NCBI RefSeq assembly: GCF_052324685.1 | Contig: NW_027506875.1 | Location: forward strand, 1,732,309-1,796,308 | Direction: 5' to 3' | Source: Brachyhypopomus gauderio | Lineage: Eukaryota > Chordata > Actinopteri > Gymnotiformes > Hypopomidae | DNA length: 64,000 nt | In this document: positions 44,701 through 56,900 of the stretch, piece by piece | Layout of the letters: each line of letters opens with the position of its first letter | Position numbering within the stretch: the first letter of the stretch is position 1 | Translations under genes and position numbers: made by a program | Notes under the pieces: generated by a model | The model's database searches: none | What the model was told of the DNA's origin: nothing | The model's input: the letters and a program-made list of their open reading frames with translations, nothing else

Positions 44701-47495
44701 CCCAGGGTGGATAGCAGGAAAGGCTCGTCTCTCCACGTCTCAGTATTTCTCGGGTAGGCAGGCAACCTAGGCAGCCAAACTAAATTCTCCCTGAAGGTCA
44801 TCTTCCTGATTACCTGCTCCTTCCCACACAGGGACTGTCAGAAGATGGCTCTCGCCTAGTTTTCAACCTAGACTTAAGGGTTGAGACTGTGTCAGTGGGG
44901 GTTCATAATAGGAGATAAGTTCCTGGAGGTAATCACGAGCAAGCCTGTGCAGTGCTTTATAAGTCAGTAGAAGAACTTTAAAATCAATACAGAATTTTAC
45001 TGGGAGCCAATGCAGGGCTAATAGGACTGGTCTGATATGATGAAATTTTCTAGTTCTAGTCAGAACTCTGGCTGTGGCATTTTGAACTATTTGAAGTTTA
45101 TTTAGATTCATATATGAGTATCCTTACTATGAGTATCCTTACTTACTATCCTTATCCTAATTGTAAAGCGCCTTGGGTATTCTGAAAGGTGCTATATAAA
45201 TTTAACGTTCATTCATTCATTCATTCATTCATCCTGACAGTAATGAGTTACAGTAGTCTAATCTGGAGCTAACAAAGGCGTGTATCAATTTTTCTGCATC
45301 ATGCTGTGATAATACATTTCTTAGCTTGGCAATGTTGTGGAGATATAGAAAACATTTTCCTTCCCTTCTGCTATCCAGTGTGCGTTCGCTGGAGAATAAA
45401 ATGGATTACCTCAAATTGGACCTAATTACACAGAGAAGGGTGTGACTGTAATGCTATCATTCTCACAGAGACGTGGCTTATTAATACTGTTCCGGACAAC
45501 ACCATCCAAGTGGAAGGGGCGTTCCTCATTTCACGAGGACAGACGTTTTGTGCTCAGCGGTAAATCTTGAGGAGTGGCCACTGCTCTAAGGAATTTTTAC
45601 CGTACTATTTCTATCCGTACTATTACCTAGGATGAATTCTGTGATCAGATGCAAAGCACTTTTGTAAGTCGCTCTGGATAAAAGCGTCTGCTAAATGCCG
45701 TAAATGTAAATGTAAATGTGCAGCTTGTGCATGCGGTGTTCAAGTCCGGGGATAAATATGCTCTTCGATCTGCCAGGGCCAAACTAAAAATCATAGCACA
45801 ATTCGCAGACACAAAGAGCCCTAGGCACCTGTAGCAGTCAGTCTCCAACTTTAGACCAACACACCCACCATGTGAGGACAATTTGGACTTCCTCAACAGC
45901 ACTCCACCTATGCCGGGCTCATCTGGAAAACAAGAATAGTTACGTGCGGATGCTATTCATTGACTTCAGCTCTGCATTTAACACAGTCATCCCTCAACAT
46001 CTGTGAATAAACTCAGCATCAGCATCAAACTGTGCAACTGTATACTGGACTTTCTCACTGACAGAACATACACAGTAAGAGTTGGCAATAATTCCCCAGA
46101 GACCACCATCATGAACACCGGGGTTCCCCAGGGTTGTGTACTGAGCCCCCTGCTGTTCACACTGAATCTGCAACTCAATATCAGCAAAACCAAAGAAATA
46201 ACAATAAACTTCAGGAAGAATCGCATGCAGCGCACCCCTCTCAGCATTAATGACAGCACTGTGGAGTCTGTGAAAAGCACCGACAATGCCTGGGCATGTG
46301 GATGTTCTCCTGAGGAATCTCCTCCCAGACCTGGATTAAAGCATCAGTCACCTCCTGGACAGTCTGTGGTGCAACATGCCATTGGTGGATGATGTCCCAG
46401 ATGTGCTCGATTGGATTCAGGTCTGGGGAACGGGCAGGTCAGTCCATAGCATCAATGTCTTCATAATGCAGGAACTACTGACACACTTCAGCCACATGAG
46501 GCCTAGCATTGACATGCATCAGAAGGAACCCAGGGCCCACTGCACCAGCATATGGTCTCACAGTGGGTCTGAGGATCTCATCCCAGTACCTATTGGCAGT
46601 CAGGGTACCTCTGGCTAGCACATGGAGGTCTGTGTGGCCCTCCAAAGAAATGCCTCCCCACACCATTACTGACCACCTGCCAAACCGGTCATGCTGGAGG
46701 ATGTTGCAGGCATTCTCCATGGCTGTCATGTGCTCAGTGTGACCCGGCTCTCATCCGTGAAGATCACAGAGTGCCAATGGCGAATTTGCCAATCTTGGTG
46801 TTCTCTGGCAAATGCCAGTCGCCCTGCACGGTGTTGGGCTGTAAGCACAAGCCCCACTTGTGGACGTTGGGCCCTCATATCACCCTCATGGAGTCTGTTT
46901 CTGACAGTTTGAGCAGAAACATGGATATTAGTGGCCTGCTGGAGGTCATTTTGCAGGGCTCTGGCACTGCTCCTCCTGTTCCTCCTTACACAAAGGAGGA
47001 GTTAGTGGTCCTGCTGCTGGGTTGTTGCCCTCCTACGGCTCCGCCCCCTCCATGTCTCCTGGTGTACTGGCCTGTCTCCTGGTATCTGCTCCATGCTCTG
47101 GACATTGTGCTGACAGACACAGCAAACCTTCTTGCCACAGCTTGCATTAACGCGCCATTGAGCAACGTCTGTGGGTTGTAGACACCGCATCATGCTGCCT
47201 CTATGGTGAGAGAACTGACAAAATGCAGAAGTGACCAAAACATCAGCCAGAAAGGATGCTGTAATATAGATTCTGCATGTTTCTGTGTGTGTGAGACAGT
47301 TTGGTATTTCTTAGCTTGTTTTGCCTGTGCCTGTGAAACATTGTGTCTCCTAACAGAGTGGAGGAAGTAGCTAAGGCGTTTCTACTGCTGGTGCAGGATG
47401 AGAGTCTGAATGGAGCAGTCCTCACGGTGGGACGTGATGGAGCTGCTCTTATGTCCTTCCCCACAGAGCTGCAGCGAACTCCAGTAGCACTGTAA
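38796..47495 (+). CDS. hpgd: 15-hydroxyprostaglandin dehydrogenase (NAD+), tandem copy B
   Basis: Exons 38796-38888, 39315-39438, 40234-40340, 40557-40653, 40970-41046, 41815-41978 and 47357-47495 give 801 nt and 266 aa with GT..AG introns throughout. The SDR features are complete: TGAAQGLG, Asp36, CNNAG, Asn107, Ser138 (NVASLAG) and YTATK 151-155. Distinctive changes are ASHQQFK at the end of exon 2, LILLPGG instead of LGPLPGA just before the active-site Tyr, and an exon 6 with about 22 of 55 residues different from copy A. Intron 1 contains a Rex1-like 3' end (38925-39272) and intron 6 is 5.4 kb of transposon debris. A likely polyadenylation signal ATTAAA is at 47569-47574. The gene looks intact. 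Whether it is expressed cannot be judged. Confidence 0.9.
38925..39272 (+). mobile_element. 3' end of a Rex1-like LINE in hpgd-B intron 1
   Basis: Starts TATGCTCAGGGACAGCTTTTTCCCAAGAG-like sequence, encoding the conserved end of Rex1/CR1-type ORF2 (a 'FFP-AI-ALN' block), followed by a 3' UTR ending GACAATAAAGGTGATTCTGATT. It is absent from intron 1 of copies A and C, which are otherwise near-identical to the flanks, so it inserted after the duplication. Confidence 0.65.
42025..42440 (+). pseudogene. Tc1-like transposase N-terminal fragment
   Basis: Follows a TATATA tract and the 5' sequence AGTGCCAAATGTATTGATCA of a common fish Tc1-like element. The frame encodes an [18 protein letters not shown] helix-turn-helix region and [18 protein letters not shown]. 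It then loses the frame, with remnants such as [12 protein letters not shown]. The DDE catalytic half is missing. hpgd-B intron 6. Confidence 0.75.
42560..44660 (-). pseudogene. BEL/Pao retrotransposon fragments, rearranged
   Basis: Minus-strand frames carry BEL/Pao signatures. [16 protein letters not shown] (42786-42562) resembles the reverse-transcriptase C-terminal region. [19 protein letters not shown] with EKRWG (about 44030-43940) is the integrase catalytic region. [19 protein letters not shown] with LIHVGGR (about 44420-44280) is the integrase N-terminal linker. On the minus strand the integrase parts come before the RT part, the reverse of the normal order, so at least two fragments were joined or inverted. 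Stops and frameshifts abound. Confidence 0.7.
44661..45355 (-). mobile_element. Decayed L2 LINE fragment
   Basis: Minus strand. It holds a 3' UTR segment (GGTTAGGCAGGAGGTGGCTG) and ORF2 C-terminus blocks ([18 protein letters not shown] and [13 protein letters not shown]) with several deletions. It is interrupted at about 45118-45235 by a short retroposon tail (TGTAAAGCGCCTTGGG to (ATTC)n). It stops being recognisable near 45355, where a plus-strand LINE begins. Confidence 0.75.
45360..46265 (+). pseudogene. Rex1/CR1-like LINE ORF2 fragments
   Basis: Plus-strand pieces: an endonuclease block ([12 protein letters not shown], then [11 protein letters not shown]), then RT blocks [51 protein letters not shown] and [16 protein letters not shown]. 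The YxDD segment between the last two is deleted. Frameshifts are frequent. A SINE tail (about 45615-45716) sits between the endonuclease and RT parts. It differs from the L2 copies and is typical of fish Rex1-like elements. Confidence 0.65.
46275..47245 (-). pseudogene. Tc1-like transposase pseudogene in hpgd-B intron 6
   Basis: On the minus strand the pieces are, in order, [15 protein letters not shown] and [12 protein letters not shown] (DNA-binding region), [11 protein letters not shown] (first catalytic Asp), [17 protein letters not shown] (second region, where the expected DNARPH Asp is changed) and [12 protein letters not shown] (third catalytic Glu). Several frameshifts are present. 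It is a different Tc1 family from the copies at 42025 and 56747. Its right edge abuts DNA homologous to the intron before exon 7 in copy A. Confidence 0.75.
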
Positions 47496-48828
47496 CACCT
47501 CACCCACACTTCAGTGTGCAGGAGTGAAGCTAGGCCTGACTAGCTACATGTGTTCCTGTGAACTGTTCATTAAAGATAAAATGTATCTCAATGTGTGCGA
47601 GTATAATCATGACAGTGTCAATAAATACTTTTTGCTGATGAAAGAAATGTGTCCCTAATTGTTTATTAAATATCTGATTGCATTTAATAAACAAGTATAG
47701 CACCTGTTCCCTGTATATGTATAGCACCTGTCCCTCCTGTGTACAGTACCTCTGTGTACTTGTGTTAGCATTCACATTTTAGCTGCCTGCTTGCAGCCTT
47801 CAACACTCAAAGGTTGATCTGTGTATTCTGACTTGTTGGTCTTGAACACACATGCATTAATACACAATACACACACACATACATTAATATGGAGGAAGTT
47901 TGTTCATCTGAACAGTTAGAGTGCACGGACAGCACATCCAGAGAGTCCAGACTCCATTACAACACTGTGTGATCTGGGTTTTATGAACTAGCTAGTTTAG
48001 TTTAGTGAGCAAATTCTTTGTTTGTAAATGTTAGTTCTTACTTTGAGAGCACATCAGATTAAAGAGATTGTGTCTGATGCAGAGGGATCAGCACAGACAA
48101 TAATGTCAAAGTTCTTTGTTTACGTTTAAGCTGTGAATCAAATCAAATCAAATCAAATTTTATTTATATAGCGCTTTTTACAACAGTTGTTGTCACAAAG
48201 CGGCTTTACAAGTGCCGAGTCCTAGCCCCCAGTGAGCAAGCCAAGGGCGACAGTGGCAAGGAAAAACTCCCTAGTTTTTTGCATGAGGAAGAAACCTTGA
48301 GAGGAACCAAGACTCAGGGGGGGAACCCATCCTCCTCTGGCCGACACCGGTCACCATGACAACAACAACAACAATTTAGACAGAAAGAAGAGAAAGAAAA
48401 TGAAAAATATGTAATAATGTCCATCATGATGTATGCATCCGGTTAGGCAGGAGGTGGCTGGCTCAGGATGGATCGCTGGTCTCCTCATCTCATTATTCCT
48501 CAAACAGGCGGGCAGCCATGTGGAGAAATGAAACAGGGAAAATTAGCTCTGTATGAGGACATATACAGGACAGGTAAAATTATAAACATTTCCGGAGTGT
48601 GGCAGCAACTCCGGCATTTAGTTAAATTATTACAGCCTAGCTAAAAAGGCAGAACCAGAAGGTAACATTGGCTTGGGGGTATTCTGAGACAATGGCATCC
48701 GTCCACTGCACTGTCAACAAACTTGAGTGACCACGAGCAGTGACAGGACGACAGCACCAGCGCCCCAGTCTACCATAAAACCCTTTGTCTATGAACCCCT
48801 GGATCTGTACTTTTATCTAAGGGGGATA

Positions 48829-51792
48829 TTAATTATCAAACGCTAAACTAAATAAGTGGGTTTTCAACCTAGACTTAAAGATTGTGACTGTGTCGGAGTC
48901 CCGGACGCATTTAGGAAGATTATTCCAAAGCTGGGGGGCCTTACAAGAAAAGGCTCTTCCCCCTGCTGTTACCTTATTAATTTTTGGAACTAATAAAAGA
49001 CCAGCACCCTGTGATCTTAGTGGGCGTGGGGGTTCGTAATAGGAAATAAGTTCCTGAAGGTACTCAGGAGCAAGCCCGTGCAATGCTTTATAAGTTAATA
49101 AAAGAATTTTAAAGTCAATACGGAATTTAACTGGGAGCCAATGCAGGGCTGATAGGACTGGACTGATATGCTGAAATTTTCTAGTTCTGGTCAGAACCCT
49201 GGCTGCGGCATTTTGAACTATTTGAAGTTTATTTAGATTCCTATTTGAACATCCTGACAGTAGTGCATTGCAGTAGTCTAATCTAGAGCTAACAAAGGCG
49301 TGCACCAATTTTTCCGCATCATCCTGTGATAATGCATTTCTTAATTTAGCAATGTTACGGAGATGTAGAAAAGCTATCCTAGTAGTATTATCTATGTATT
49401 TATCAAATGATAGGTCAGAGTCGAGTATGACGCCTAGGTTTTTGGCTACTGTGCCAGGTGTAATGGGGTAGCCTGCGAGATTAAGCATTAGATCTGGAAT
49501 TTTCTGTTTTGAGGCCTTAGGGCCCAGAAGAAGAACTTCTGTTTTGTCCTCATTAAGTTGGAGGAAGTTTAGAGACATCCAGCATTTAATATCTTTTACA
49601 CAGGCCTCAATTTTTCTTAAACTGAGTTTGTCATCAGGTTTGGCTGATATGTAAAGTTGAGTGTCATCTGCATAGCAGTGAAAGTTGACACCATGTTTGT
49701 TTATAACTGTGCCCAATGGTACCATATATAATGTAAATAATAGTGGTCCTAGAATGGAGCCTTGCGGGATCCCATATTTAACTTTTGTACGTTTGGATGG
49801 AATATTATTGAGCTCTACAAACTGATAGCGATTTGTTAAGTAAGAATGAAACCATGAAAGGGCTGTGCCAGAGACTCCAACCCAGCGTTCTAACCTTTCT
49901 AGCAAGATCCTATGATCAATTGTGTCGAAAGCTGCACTAAGATCAAGAAGCACTAACAGCGATACATAACCTTGATCTGAAGCAAGGAGGAGGTCATTTG
50001 TTACTTTAACTAATGCTGTTTCAGTACTGTGATGGGGCCTAAAACCAGATTGGAACTTTTCAAATATGTGATGCCTATGCAGATATAGGCATAATTGCTG
50101 GGCAACAGCTTTTTCTATGATCTTAGATATAAATGATGTGTTTGAAATGGGTCTATAATTAGATAGTACAGTAGGATCAAGATTTGGTTTCTTAATCAGA
50201 GGTTTAATAACTGCTAATTTACATGATTTGGGCATGTGACCTATTGTAATGGATGAGTTAACTATAGTTAGAAGAGGTTCAGTTACCGCTGGTAATACCT
50301 CTTTTAATAACTTTGATGGAACAGAGTCTAGTGTGCAGGTAGCATAATTTAAGGAAGAAATTATTTTCTCTAATTCTGATTGTGGGAGTGGATGAAAAGC
50401 ATCAAGTTTTTCTCCCAGTATGCGATTTAAATCGATGTCAACCAAACCAGATGACATACCAGTTGTATTGCTAATAAAAGGTTTTATATTTTGTCTAATA
50501 TTCTCTATTTTATTATCAAAAAAATCTATAAATACATTACTAGTGAGGTTTACTGGAATCTGAGGTTCTGCGCCTGCTTGATTTTTTGTAAGTTTGGAAA
50601 TAGTATTAAAAAGAAATCTAGGATTGTTTTTATTTTTCTCTATCAGTGAGGCTAGGTATGCTGAGCGTGCTTTAGCGAGTGCCCGTTTGTAGTCAATGAT
50701 GCTATCCTTCCAGGCACAGTAGAATACTTCCAACTTAGTAGATCGCCATTTACGCTCTAATTTACGTGCTATTTGTTTTAAGTTTCTAGTTTGGTCAGTG
50801 TACCACGGAGCGAGTTTTTTAGATCTAGTCTTTTTATATTTGAGTGGAGCTACTATATCTAGAGCTGATCTGCAGGTATTCTCTAAGCAGTTGGTTAGAC
50901 TGTCTAACTCTCCTGGATAGGATGGCGAGTGGGCTAGAGCAGTTAAATCAGGGAGGGCTTCAATAAACTGTGTTGATGTTAATGAATTTATCGAGCGCTT
51001 TATACACTGCCGAGGAGACGGGCGGGTATTTATGTTAAGATGAATCTCAAATTTGACTAAATAGTGATCAGAGATAGCTACGGTTTGCGGGAGTATATTT
51101 ATATTATCTACGTCAATACCCAACGTTAAGATTAAATCTAGGGTATGATTTTGATAGTGTGTGGGTCCTACAACGTTTTGTGTAATGCCAACAGAGTTCA
51201 ATATAGAAGTAAAAGCCCTTGTCAGTGGATCCTCCGCATTATCAAAATGTATGTTAAAGTCTCCTACCATTATTATTTTGTCACTACTAACTGCTAAATT
51301 TGCTGTAAAATCTGTGAAATCTTTTAAGAAATCTGAGTAAGGCCCTGGTGGTCTATATACATTTGTTAGGGAAAATGAACTTTTATTTTCAGATTGACTA
51401 GTTACATTAATAGACAGCATCTCAAATGAATTAAAGATATCCAAGTATTTCTGATGAATTTCTAAACAATCACGATATATTATACATATTCCTCCTCCTC
51501 TGCCTGACAATCTAGGTTTATGTATATAACTATATCCCACAGGAGTGGCTTCGTTTAGAGATAAATAGTCACCAGATTGAATCCACGTTTCAGTTAGACA
51601 TAAAATATCAATTTTCTGGTCAGTTATAAGTTCATTCATAAAAACTGCTTTAGAGTTGAGTGATCGAATATTAATTAATCCAATTTTCAGATCGGTCATA
51701 TAGGTAATAATTGGGTGTGAAGTTTGAATATTAGTTAAAAACTTAGGACGGACTATTTTCTTATGATTTAATTTAACCCGGGGCACAGACAC
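48829..51792 (-). CDS. L2 LINE ORF2: endonuclease and reverse transcriptase (987 aa)
   Basis: The N-terminal apurinic-like endonuclease has ILCLTETW (63-70, catalytic Glu), GRGGG (98-101), GDFNIH (177-182, Asp/Asn) and SDHYLV (241-246, Asp/His). After a basic linker, the reverse transcriptase has [12 protein letters not shown] (543-554), [11 protein letters not shown] (584-594), [10 protein letters not shown] (617-626), [11 protein letters not shown] (674-684) and the catalytic YADD (707-710). The C-terminus has the L2-typical [11 protein letters not shown] and [13 protein letters not shown] blocks. It has no RNase H. Length and layout match vertebrate L2/CR1 ORF2 proteins and no key residue is missing. 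It follows ORF1 with a spacer of about 96 bp. Confidence 0.93.
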   Translation of the reverse strand: MSVPRVKLNHKKIVRPKFLTNIQTSHPIITYMTDLKIGLINIRSLNSKAVFMNELITDQKIDILCLTETWIQSGDYLSLNEATPVGYSYIHKPRLSGRGGGICIIYRDCLEIHQKYLDIFNSFEMLSINVTSQSENKSSFSLTNVYRPPGPYSDFLKDFTDFTANLAVSSDKIIMVGDFNIHFDNAEDPLTRAFTSILNSVGITQNVVGPTHYQNHTLDLILTLGIDVDNINILPQTVAISDHYLVKFEIHLNINTRPSPRQCIKRSINSLTSTQFIEALPDLTALAHSPSYPGELDSLTNCLENTCRSALDIVAPLKYKKTRSKKLAPWYTDQTRNLKQIARKLERKWRSTKLEVFYCAWKDSIIDYKRALAKARSAYLASLIEKNKNNPRFLFNTISKLTKNQAGAEPQIPVNLTSNVFIDFFDNKIENIRQNIKPFISNTTGMSSGLVDIDLNRILGEKLDAFHPLPQSELEKIISSLNYATCTLDSVPSKLLKEVLPAVTEPLLTIVNSSITIGHMPKSCKLAVIKPLIKKPNLDPTVLSNYRPISNTSFISKIIEKAVAQQLCLYLHRHHIFEKFQSGFRPHHSTETALVKVTNDLLLASDQGYVSLLVLLDLSAAFDTIDHRILLERLERWVGVSGTALSWFHSYLTNRYQFVELNNIPSKRTKVKYGIPQGSILGPLLFTLYMVPLGTVINKHGVNFHCYADDTQLYISAKPDDKLSLRKIEACVKDIKCWMSLNFLQLNEDKTEVLLLGPKASKQKIPDLMLNLAGYPITPGTVAKNLGVILDSDLSFDKYIDNTTRIAFLHLRNIAKLRNALSQDDAEKLVHAFVSSRLDYCNALLSGCSNRNLNKLQIVQNAAARVLTRTRKFQHISPVLSALHWLPVKFRIDFKILLLTYKALHGLAPEYLQELISYYEPPRPLRSQGAGLLLVPKINKVTAGGRAFSCKAPQLWNNLPKCVRDSDTVTIFKSRLKTHLFSLAFDN

Positions 51793-51888
51793 AGTCTCAA
51801 TCCTATGGGATCTTGGTGACGCCTCTAAGCAGCTCGCAGACAGACGGTTTAGCCCGTTAGTCTGCGGCCTGGTCGCGACTCTGGTTAG

Positions 51889-52845
51889 TCAGCAGCTCCT
51901 AGTACTACACTGCCCACTAACTAAAAGACTACGGGCTATGCTGCAAGATAACAGGGCAGCGCCATCCCGGGTGGGGTGGACACCGTCCCTGCCTAAAAGA
52001 CCAGGCTTGCCCTCGAAATCTTTCCAATTATCAATAAAGCCCACTTGATTTTCGGAGCACCACTTGGACATCCAGCGGTTTAGCGACGTGAGCCTGCTGT
52101 ACTGCTCATCACCGCGCCGCATTGGGATGGGGCCAGAGCAGATTACGGCATCGGACATCGTCTGGGCTAATTTAACCACCTCTTTAACATTAGCCTTAGT
52201 CACCTCTGACTGCCGCAGATGTATATCGTTGGCCCCTACATGTATAACTATCCTAGAGAATCGTTTATGGGCTAACAGTCTAAGGTTGCCACTAATGTCC
52301 GGCGCTCTGGCTCCCGGTAAACAGCTGACTGTAACCGCTGGTGCCCCTACAGGAATAGCGACTTTCACGTGTCGGACTATAGAGTCTCCTATGACCAGAG
52401 TCTCCTCAGCGGGTGTAACACTGAGCGGGGCAAACCTGTTGGACACGTGAACCGGGGAGTGGTGCTCTGGTGGGCTAGCGCTGGCGTTAGCGGTAGCTGC
52501 AGCCCTCGCTCTCCGACTACGCCGCCGAGACGTCACCCATTCGCCCCGCTGTGAGGGCTCTATCGCCGGAGTCGCGGAGGCGCTAGTTCTCCCTGGCGCG
52601 TCCACACCTACTACAGACCCTGTCCCTGTCTCTCTATCCCTCAATAATGAGTGGACGCGTCGCTCTAAACTTTCCACTTTCGCCACAAGAGAAGTAACTA
52701 ACTGGCACCTCTCACAAATACTATCACTATTACTATCAGTGGCGAAAGGGTCTAGACTAAACATGCCACACTCCGAACAAGGAAACAAACCAACACCAGC
52801 CATGAATAAATCAAAACACTTACCGTGTCTAGCCGATTTATACAA
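51889..52845 (-). CDS. L2 LINE ORF1: zinc-finger-like, coiled-coil and SGNH esterase protein (318 aa)
   Basis: Near the N-terminus two Cys pairs (CSEC at 23-26 and CERC at 44-47) could form a zinc site. A short heptad-like helix follows (VAKVESLERRVHSLL, 54-68), then a basic SRRRSRRARA tract (106-115). The C-terminal half is an SGNH-hydrolase/esterase domain with GDS (153-155), GAND (204-207) and DGVHPT (287-292), the nucleophile, oxyanion and His-Asp blocks. Such an esterase is characteristic of CR1/L2 ORF1 proteins, where it is thought to aid RNA-protein particle formation or membrane association. Other start codons upstream in frame are not excluded. Confidence 0.88.
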   Translation of the reverse strand: MYKSARHGKCFDLFMAGVGLFPCSECGMFSLDPFATDSNSDSICERCQLVTSLVAKVESLERRVHSLLRDRETGTGSVVGVDAPGRTSASATPAIEPSQRGEWVTSRRRSRRARAAATANASASPPEHHSPVHVSNRFAPLSVTPAEETLVIGDSIVRHVKVAIPVGAPAVTVSCLPGARAPDISGNLRLLAHKRFSRIVIHVGANDIHLRQSEVTKANVKEVVKLAQTMSDAVICSGPIPMRRGDEQYSRLTSLNRWMSKWCSENQVGFIDNWKDFEGKPGLLGRDGVHPTRDGAALLSCSIARSLLVSGQCSTRSC

Positions 52846-53945
52846 ACTTACGCTAGCTGATTTTTAGAAGCAGAAAGTTGATCAGCGGCCGGAATATTCA
52901 GCTGCCCGTCTTGACGGTGGAAGTACTATCTGTAAAAAAATATCTAGGAAGGCAAAAAATAAAGATTAGCACATAAACAGATTAGTACACTTTAGAAAAA
53001 CAATTTCAAAGTTCGCTCCGCAGCAGCGTCGGCAGGAGGCAGCAGGAAGCAGCAGGAGCAGCCAGTGACGTCAGTCACTGTACACCTGTACACCTCTGAA
53101 TGTGTACAGTTAAGCAGCAACTCACTCACGTCTACTGGAAAACAAACTACTGGAAGCTTAAAGTTCAATGAAACAGCGGATGATGGTTGTGAAACAACTC
53201 TGAGTGACAGGTAGGCCCCGCCCTTCATCTGCCTACATTATGGCTTCCTTGGTTTGGCAGGTTAATGGCAGCCAGCCGAGAACCAGAGTTCTTAATGGAA
53301 AATGAAGTCGTTTGAGATTTTGGCCCTGGCACTATGTTGGTGGAGAAGTGTGAAGTTACATCGATTTACTGTGACCTGCAAGTACGCCTCTCTCTGTTCT
53401 GTTGTGTAAACATCGCCCCCTTGTGTTCATTTATTGGAGCAGCAGGTTCTCTCTCTCTACCTGCAGATGTCTAGAGATTACCAGGGTACCTCATTATTTA
53501 TCAAGAGATTATTTATCAAGATCTTTAACTCAGGACCGATCTGCTCTGTTTCTTATGAAATAACAGTATTGTTTATTCTCCCTTACCCATACTGCATTGC
53601 ATTACACATTTTTATCAATGTTGCAGTATTAGGAACTATTGTGTTGGGAATCTGTCTTTGTCTGCAAAGCTATACAGAGTTGAACACTCATTTACGGGTT
53701 GAAAACGCCAACTATAACTCACCTATATCACCTATAATCCCTGAACTCCTCCCATGTGAGTGACTTTTGTAATACTGTCTTGCACAACAGTGTTACATCA
53801 TCCATTGAATTCTGGAAGAAGCACCCACTTCATGTTCAGACCTGTATGTGTGATAGAACAAATACAATACGAAGTTGTACAGGGTTTGAGATTTTGTTTT
53901 CCAATACGTAGGTATATCCTTTTCTGCTTAAGATCTTTGTTGACA

Positions 53946-56900
53946 ATGAGTTTGAAGGACAAAGTTGCCCTGGTGACTGGAGCAGCCCAAGGGTTGGGGA
54001 GAGGATTTGCTGAGATCCTCTTGAAAAACGGGGCGAAGGTATGAAACAACTCTGTAATATTGTTGAAACTGATGCGTTCCAACTCGTAACTCTCAGATAT
54101 ACTCTGTGTAGGTCGCTTTCCTGGACCTCAATGAAACACTGGGCAAAGATATACAGGACCAATTTAATGAGATTTATGGATCAGACCGGACCCAGTTTTA
54201 TCCGGGAGACGTCACCTCAGACCAACAGTTTAAAGGTTTGTTGATCTTTTACTTTGGACAAAGGAAGGACTCAGTTTTATCCAGGAGACATTTAACCGTG
54301 TCCCCTAACCAAGTCGTTTATGTTGCTTACTTGAATGTTATTTCTATGTCCAAAAAGATTGTTCAAAATTGTCAACAAGATCATTTTGAATATTGCAGTA
54401 AATCGTTACAGAAAATAATTGTTTACAGGGTTTTTCAAGGATGTAAACACAGAAAATGTTTTTCATATGTCCCTGTAACTACAGGCTTAGGTGTAGAAGG
54501 GGAAAAACTGCTGTAACATTAAAATAATAATTACTCAACATACAAGTGGTCGTAGAATTGGTCATTTAAGTTCCTCATGTTCATGTAAGAAAGTATCTGT
54601 TGTAAATCTTCTAAGTAGTGAAGTTACATCTGTTTAAGGATGTTTCTTCTAGGCATGGAGTCTCTCAGTATATATGACCTATGCATAAATAAAATGTACT
54701 ATTTGCCTTTTATAAAAAGTCATGGCCTGGTGGTTAGGGAACTGGTCTTGTGACCGGAGGGTCGTGGGTTCGATCCCCAGGCCTGATGCCATGACTGAGG
54801 TGCCCCTGAGCAAGGCCCTTAACCCTCAATTGCTCACTTGTATAAAAAATGAGATTTAAAAAAATGTAAGTCGCTCTGGATAAGGGTGTATGCCATAAAT
54901 GTAAATTTAAAAAAATTAGAGAAAATTGTTTACACTCAGTTAATGTCTGTCCTGGATTACAATATTCTAGAGGTTTTCCAGTCCAGTTTTAAAACTATGC
55001 GTAGTATGAAGACAGAATTGCATTTTAATGGCATCCTTCTAGCCACTGACTCAGGTGATCATGTGATTCTTGTCCTGCTCGTCCTAACTGCAGTTTTCGA
55101 TACAGTGGATCACAACCTTCTCATTTTTTGGCTGCAGCGTATAGTGGGCATTGGTGGTAGTGCACTGGATTGGCTTAGGTCATATCTGACAGACAGAACA
55201 CTGTGTGTATCTTTTGCTGGCTCTAAATCCTCCTAAACTCCCCTGTTATATGGCATTCCTCAGGGCTCAATTTTAGGACCCCTCCCTATTTCTTTTAACT
55301 TGCTTTCACTGGGTTCCATTTTTAGAGAACATGATGTCTCTTTTCACTGTTATGCTGACGACAGCCAGATTTATGTACCATTGAAGAGAAATTATGCTCC
55401 TTTAATTCACTGCTTTTATGTCTTGATGACATTAAAGCCTGGATGGCTTTAAACGTTTTACATTTGAACTAAAAGAAACTGAGTTGATGTTGTTTGGTCC
55501 CAGCAGTTCCTGTGAGGTCTAATGTTTAAGTTGTGGTAGCACTGGAAGCAAGAAGGATTTAACCCAACACAGATAAACATGTAGCACAGAGATAAAGAAA
55601 CAAATCATCCAAGGAACTGAATGACTTTTGCCCTGTAGACTTAACATCAGTAGTAAAGAAGGCAAACATAAACCAGAGAAGGACAGACAATAAATGAGCA
55701 GAACCAGGCTTAGAAATACAAGAAAACCGCAGATGGGTTGTAGCTAGACAATGAACAGAAAACAAAAGACGAAACACAGGGTTTAAATACAAGACCAAAT
55801 GAGGGACCAGACAAGACACAGGTGGAACAATAACAAGAAGGCAGAGATACAAGGGACGAGAGTGGGTGGGGTAAACACGCAAACCAAGACAAGATTGACA
55901 GGTGGGGCGGATCCTGGCGTGACAATGATATGCTGTCCTTTAAAGACATCGATACAATATCATATCATTGGTAAAAAAGAAAATTGCAGCAGGGCTGTAC
56001 ATAGTGTGGACATAAATATTATGATAAATGTACTGAATATAATTATTTTAATAAGTAATTTATTGAATTTGTGCTTGTATTGTGTATTGTATATACAGTG
56101 TTGTATATATAGTGTTGCATCAATATGAGCTGTAATGTTATTTAGTGGATGTTGTTGAATCAGAGTAGACTGGGTACAAAAGAGTAGCATTCAAAATATT
56201 ATCATCCATTCACTGTTGTAGCATATGTCACGTTAACAGCACCAATCAGATAGCTACAGACATTAGGGTAGCTCTGCTTATAGCTACATACACTACGGCA
56301 GCTTTCTATATAGCTACAGACACTACGGCAGCTTTCTATATAGCTACAGACACTATGGTAGTGTTCTATATAGCTACAGACACTATGGTAGTGTTCTATA
56401 TAGCTACAGACACTACGGAAGCTTTCTATATAGCTACAGACACTAGCTACAGACACTATGACAGCTTTCTATATAGCTACAGACACTACGGTAGCTTTCT
56501 ATATAGCTACAGACACTACGGCAGCTTTCTATATAGCTACAGACACTACGGTAGCTTTCTATATAGCTACAGACACTAGCTACAGACACTATGACAGCTT
56601 TCTATATAGCTACAGACACTACGGTAGCTTTCTATATAGCTACAGACACTACGGTAGTGTACTATATAGCTACAGACACTATGGTAGTGTACTATATATC
56701 TATAGACACTACGGTAGCTACAGACATTACAATAGCTTTCTATATACAGTGGGGAAAATAAGTATTTAGTCAGTCACCAATTGTGCAAGTTCTCCCACTT
56801 AAAAAGATGAGAGAGGCCGGTAATTGACATCATAGGTAGACCTCAACTATGAGAGACAAAATGTGAAAAAAAATTGAGAAAATCATTTTGTCTGACTTTT

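Larger units (their letters stand above)
48139..53096 (-). mobile_element. Full-length L2-type LINE with two open reading frames
   Basis: About 4.96 kb on the minus strand, from the 5' end near 53096 to a (CAAAT)n 3' terminal repeat at 48139. It is flanked by TGAAT duplications (48134-48138 and 53097-53101). The empty site is preserved in the homologous A-B spacer (37929-37940, CTGTGAATGTGTACAG). It carries ORF1 (52845-51889) and ORF2 (51792-48829), both uninterrupted. That and the precise empty site mark it as recent and possibly competent, though activity cannot be seen from sequence. Confidence 0.93.
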
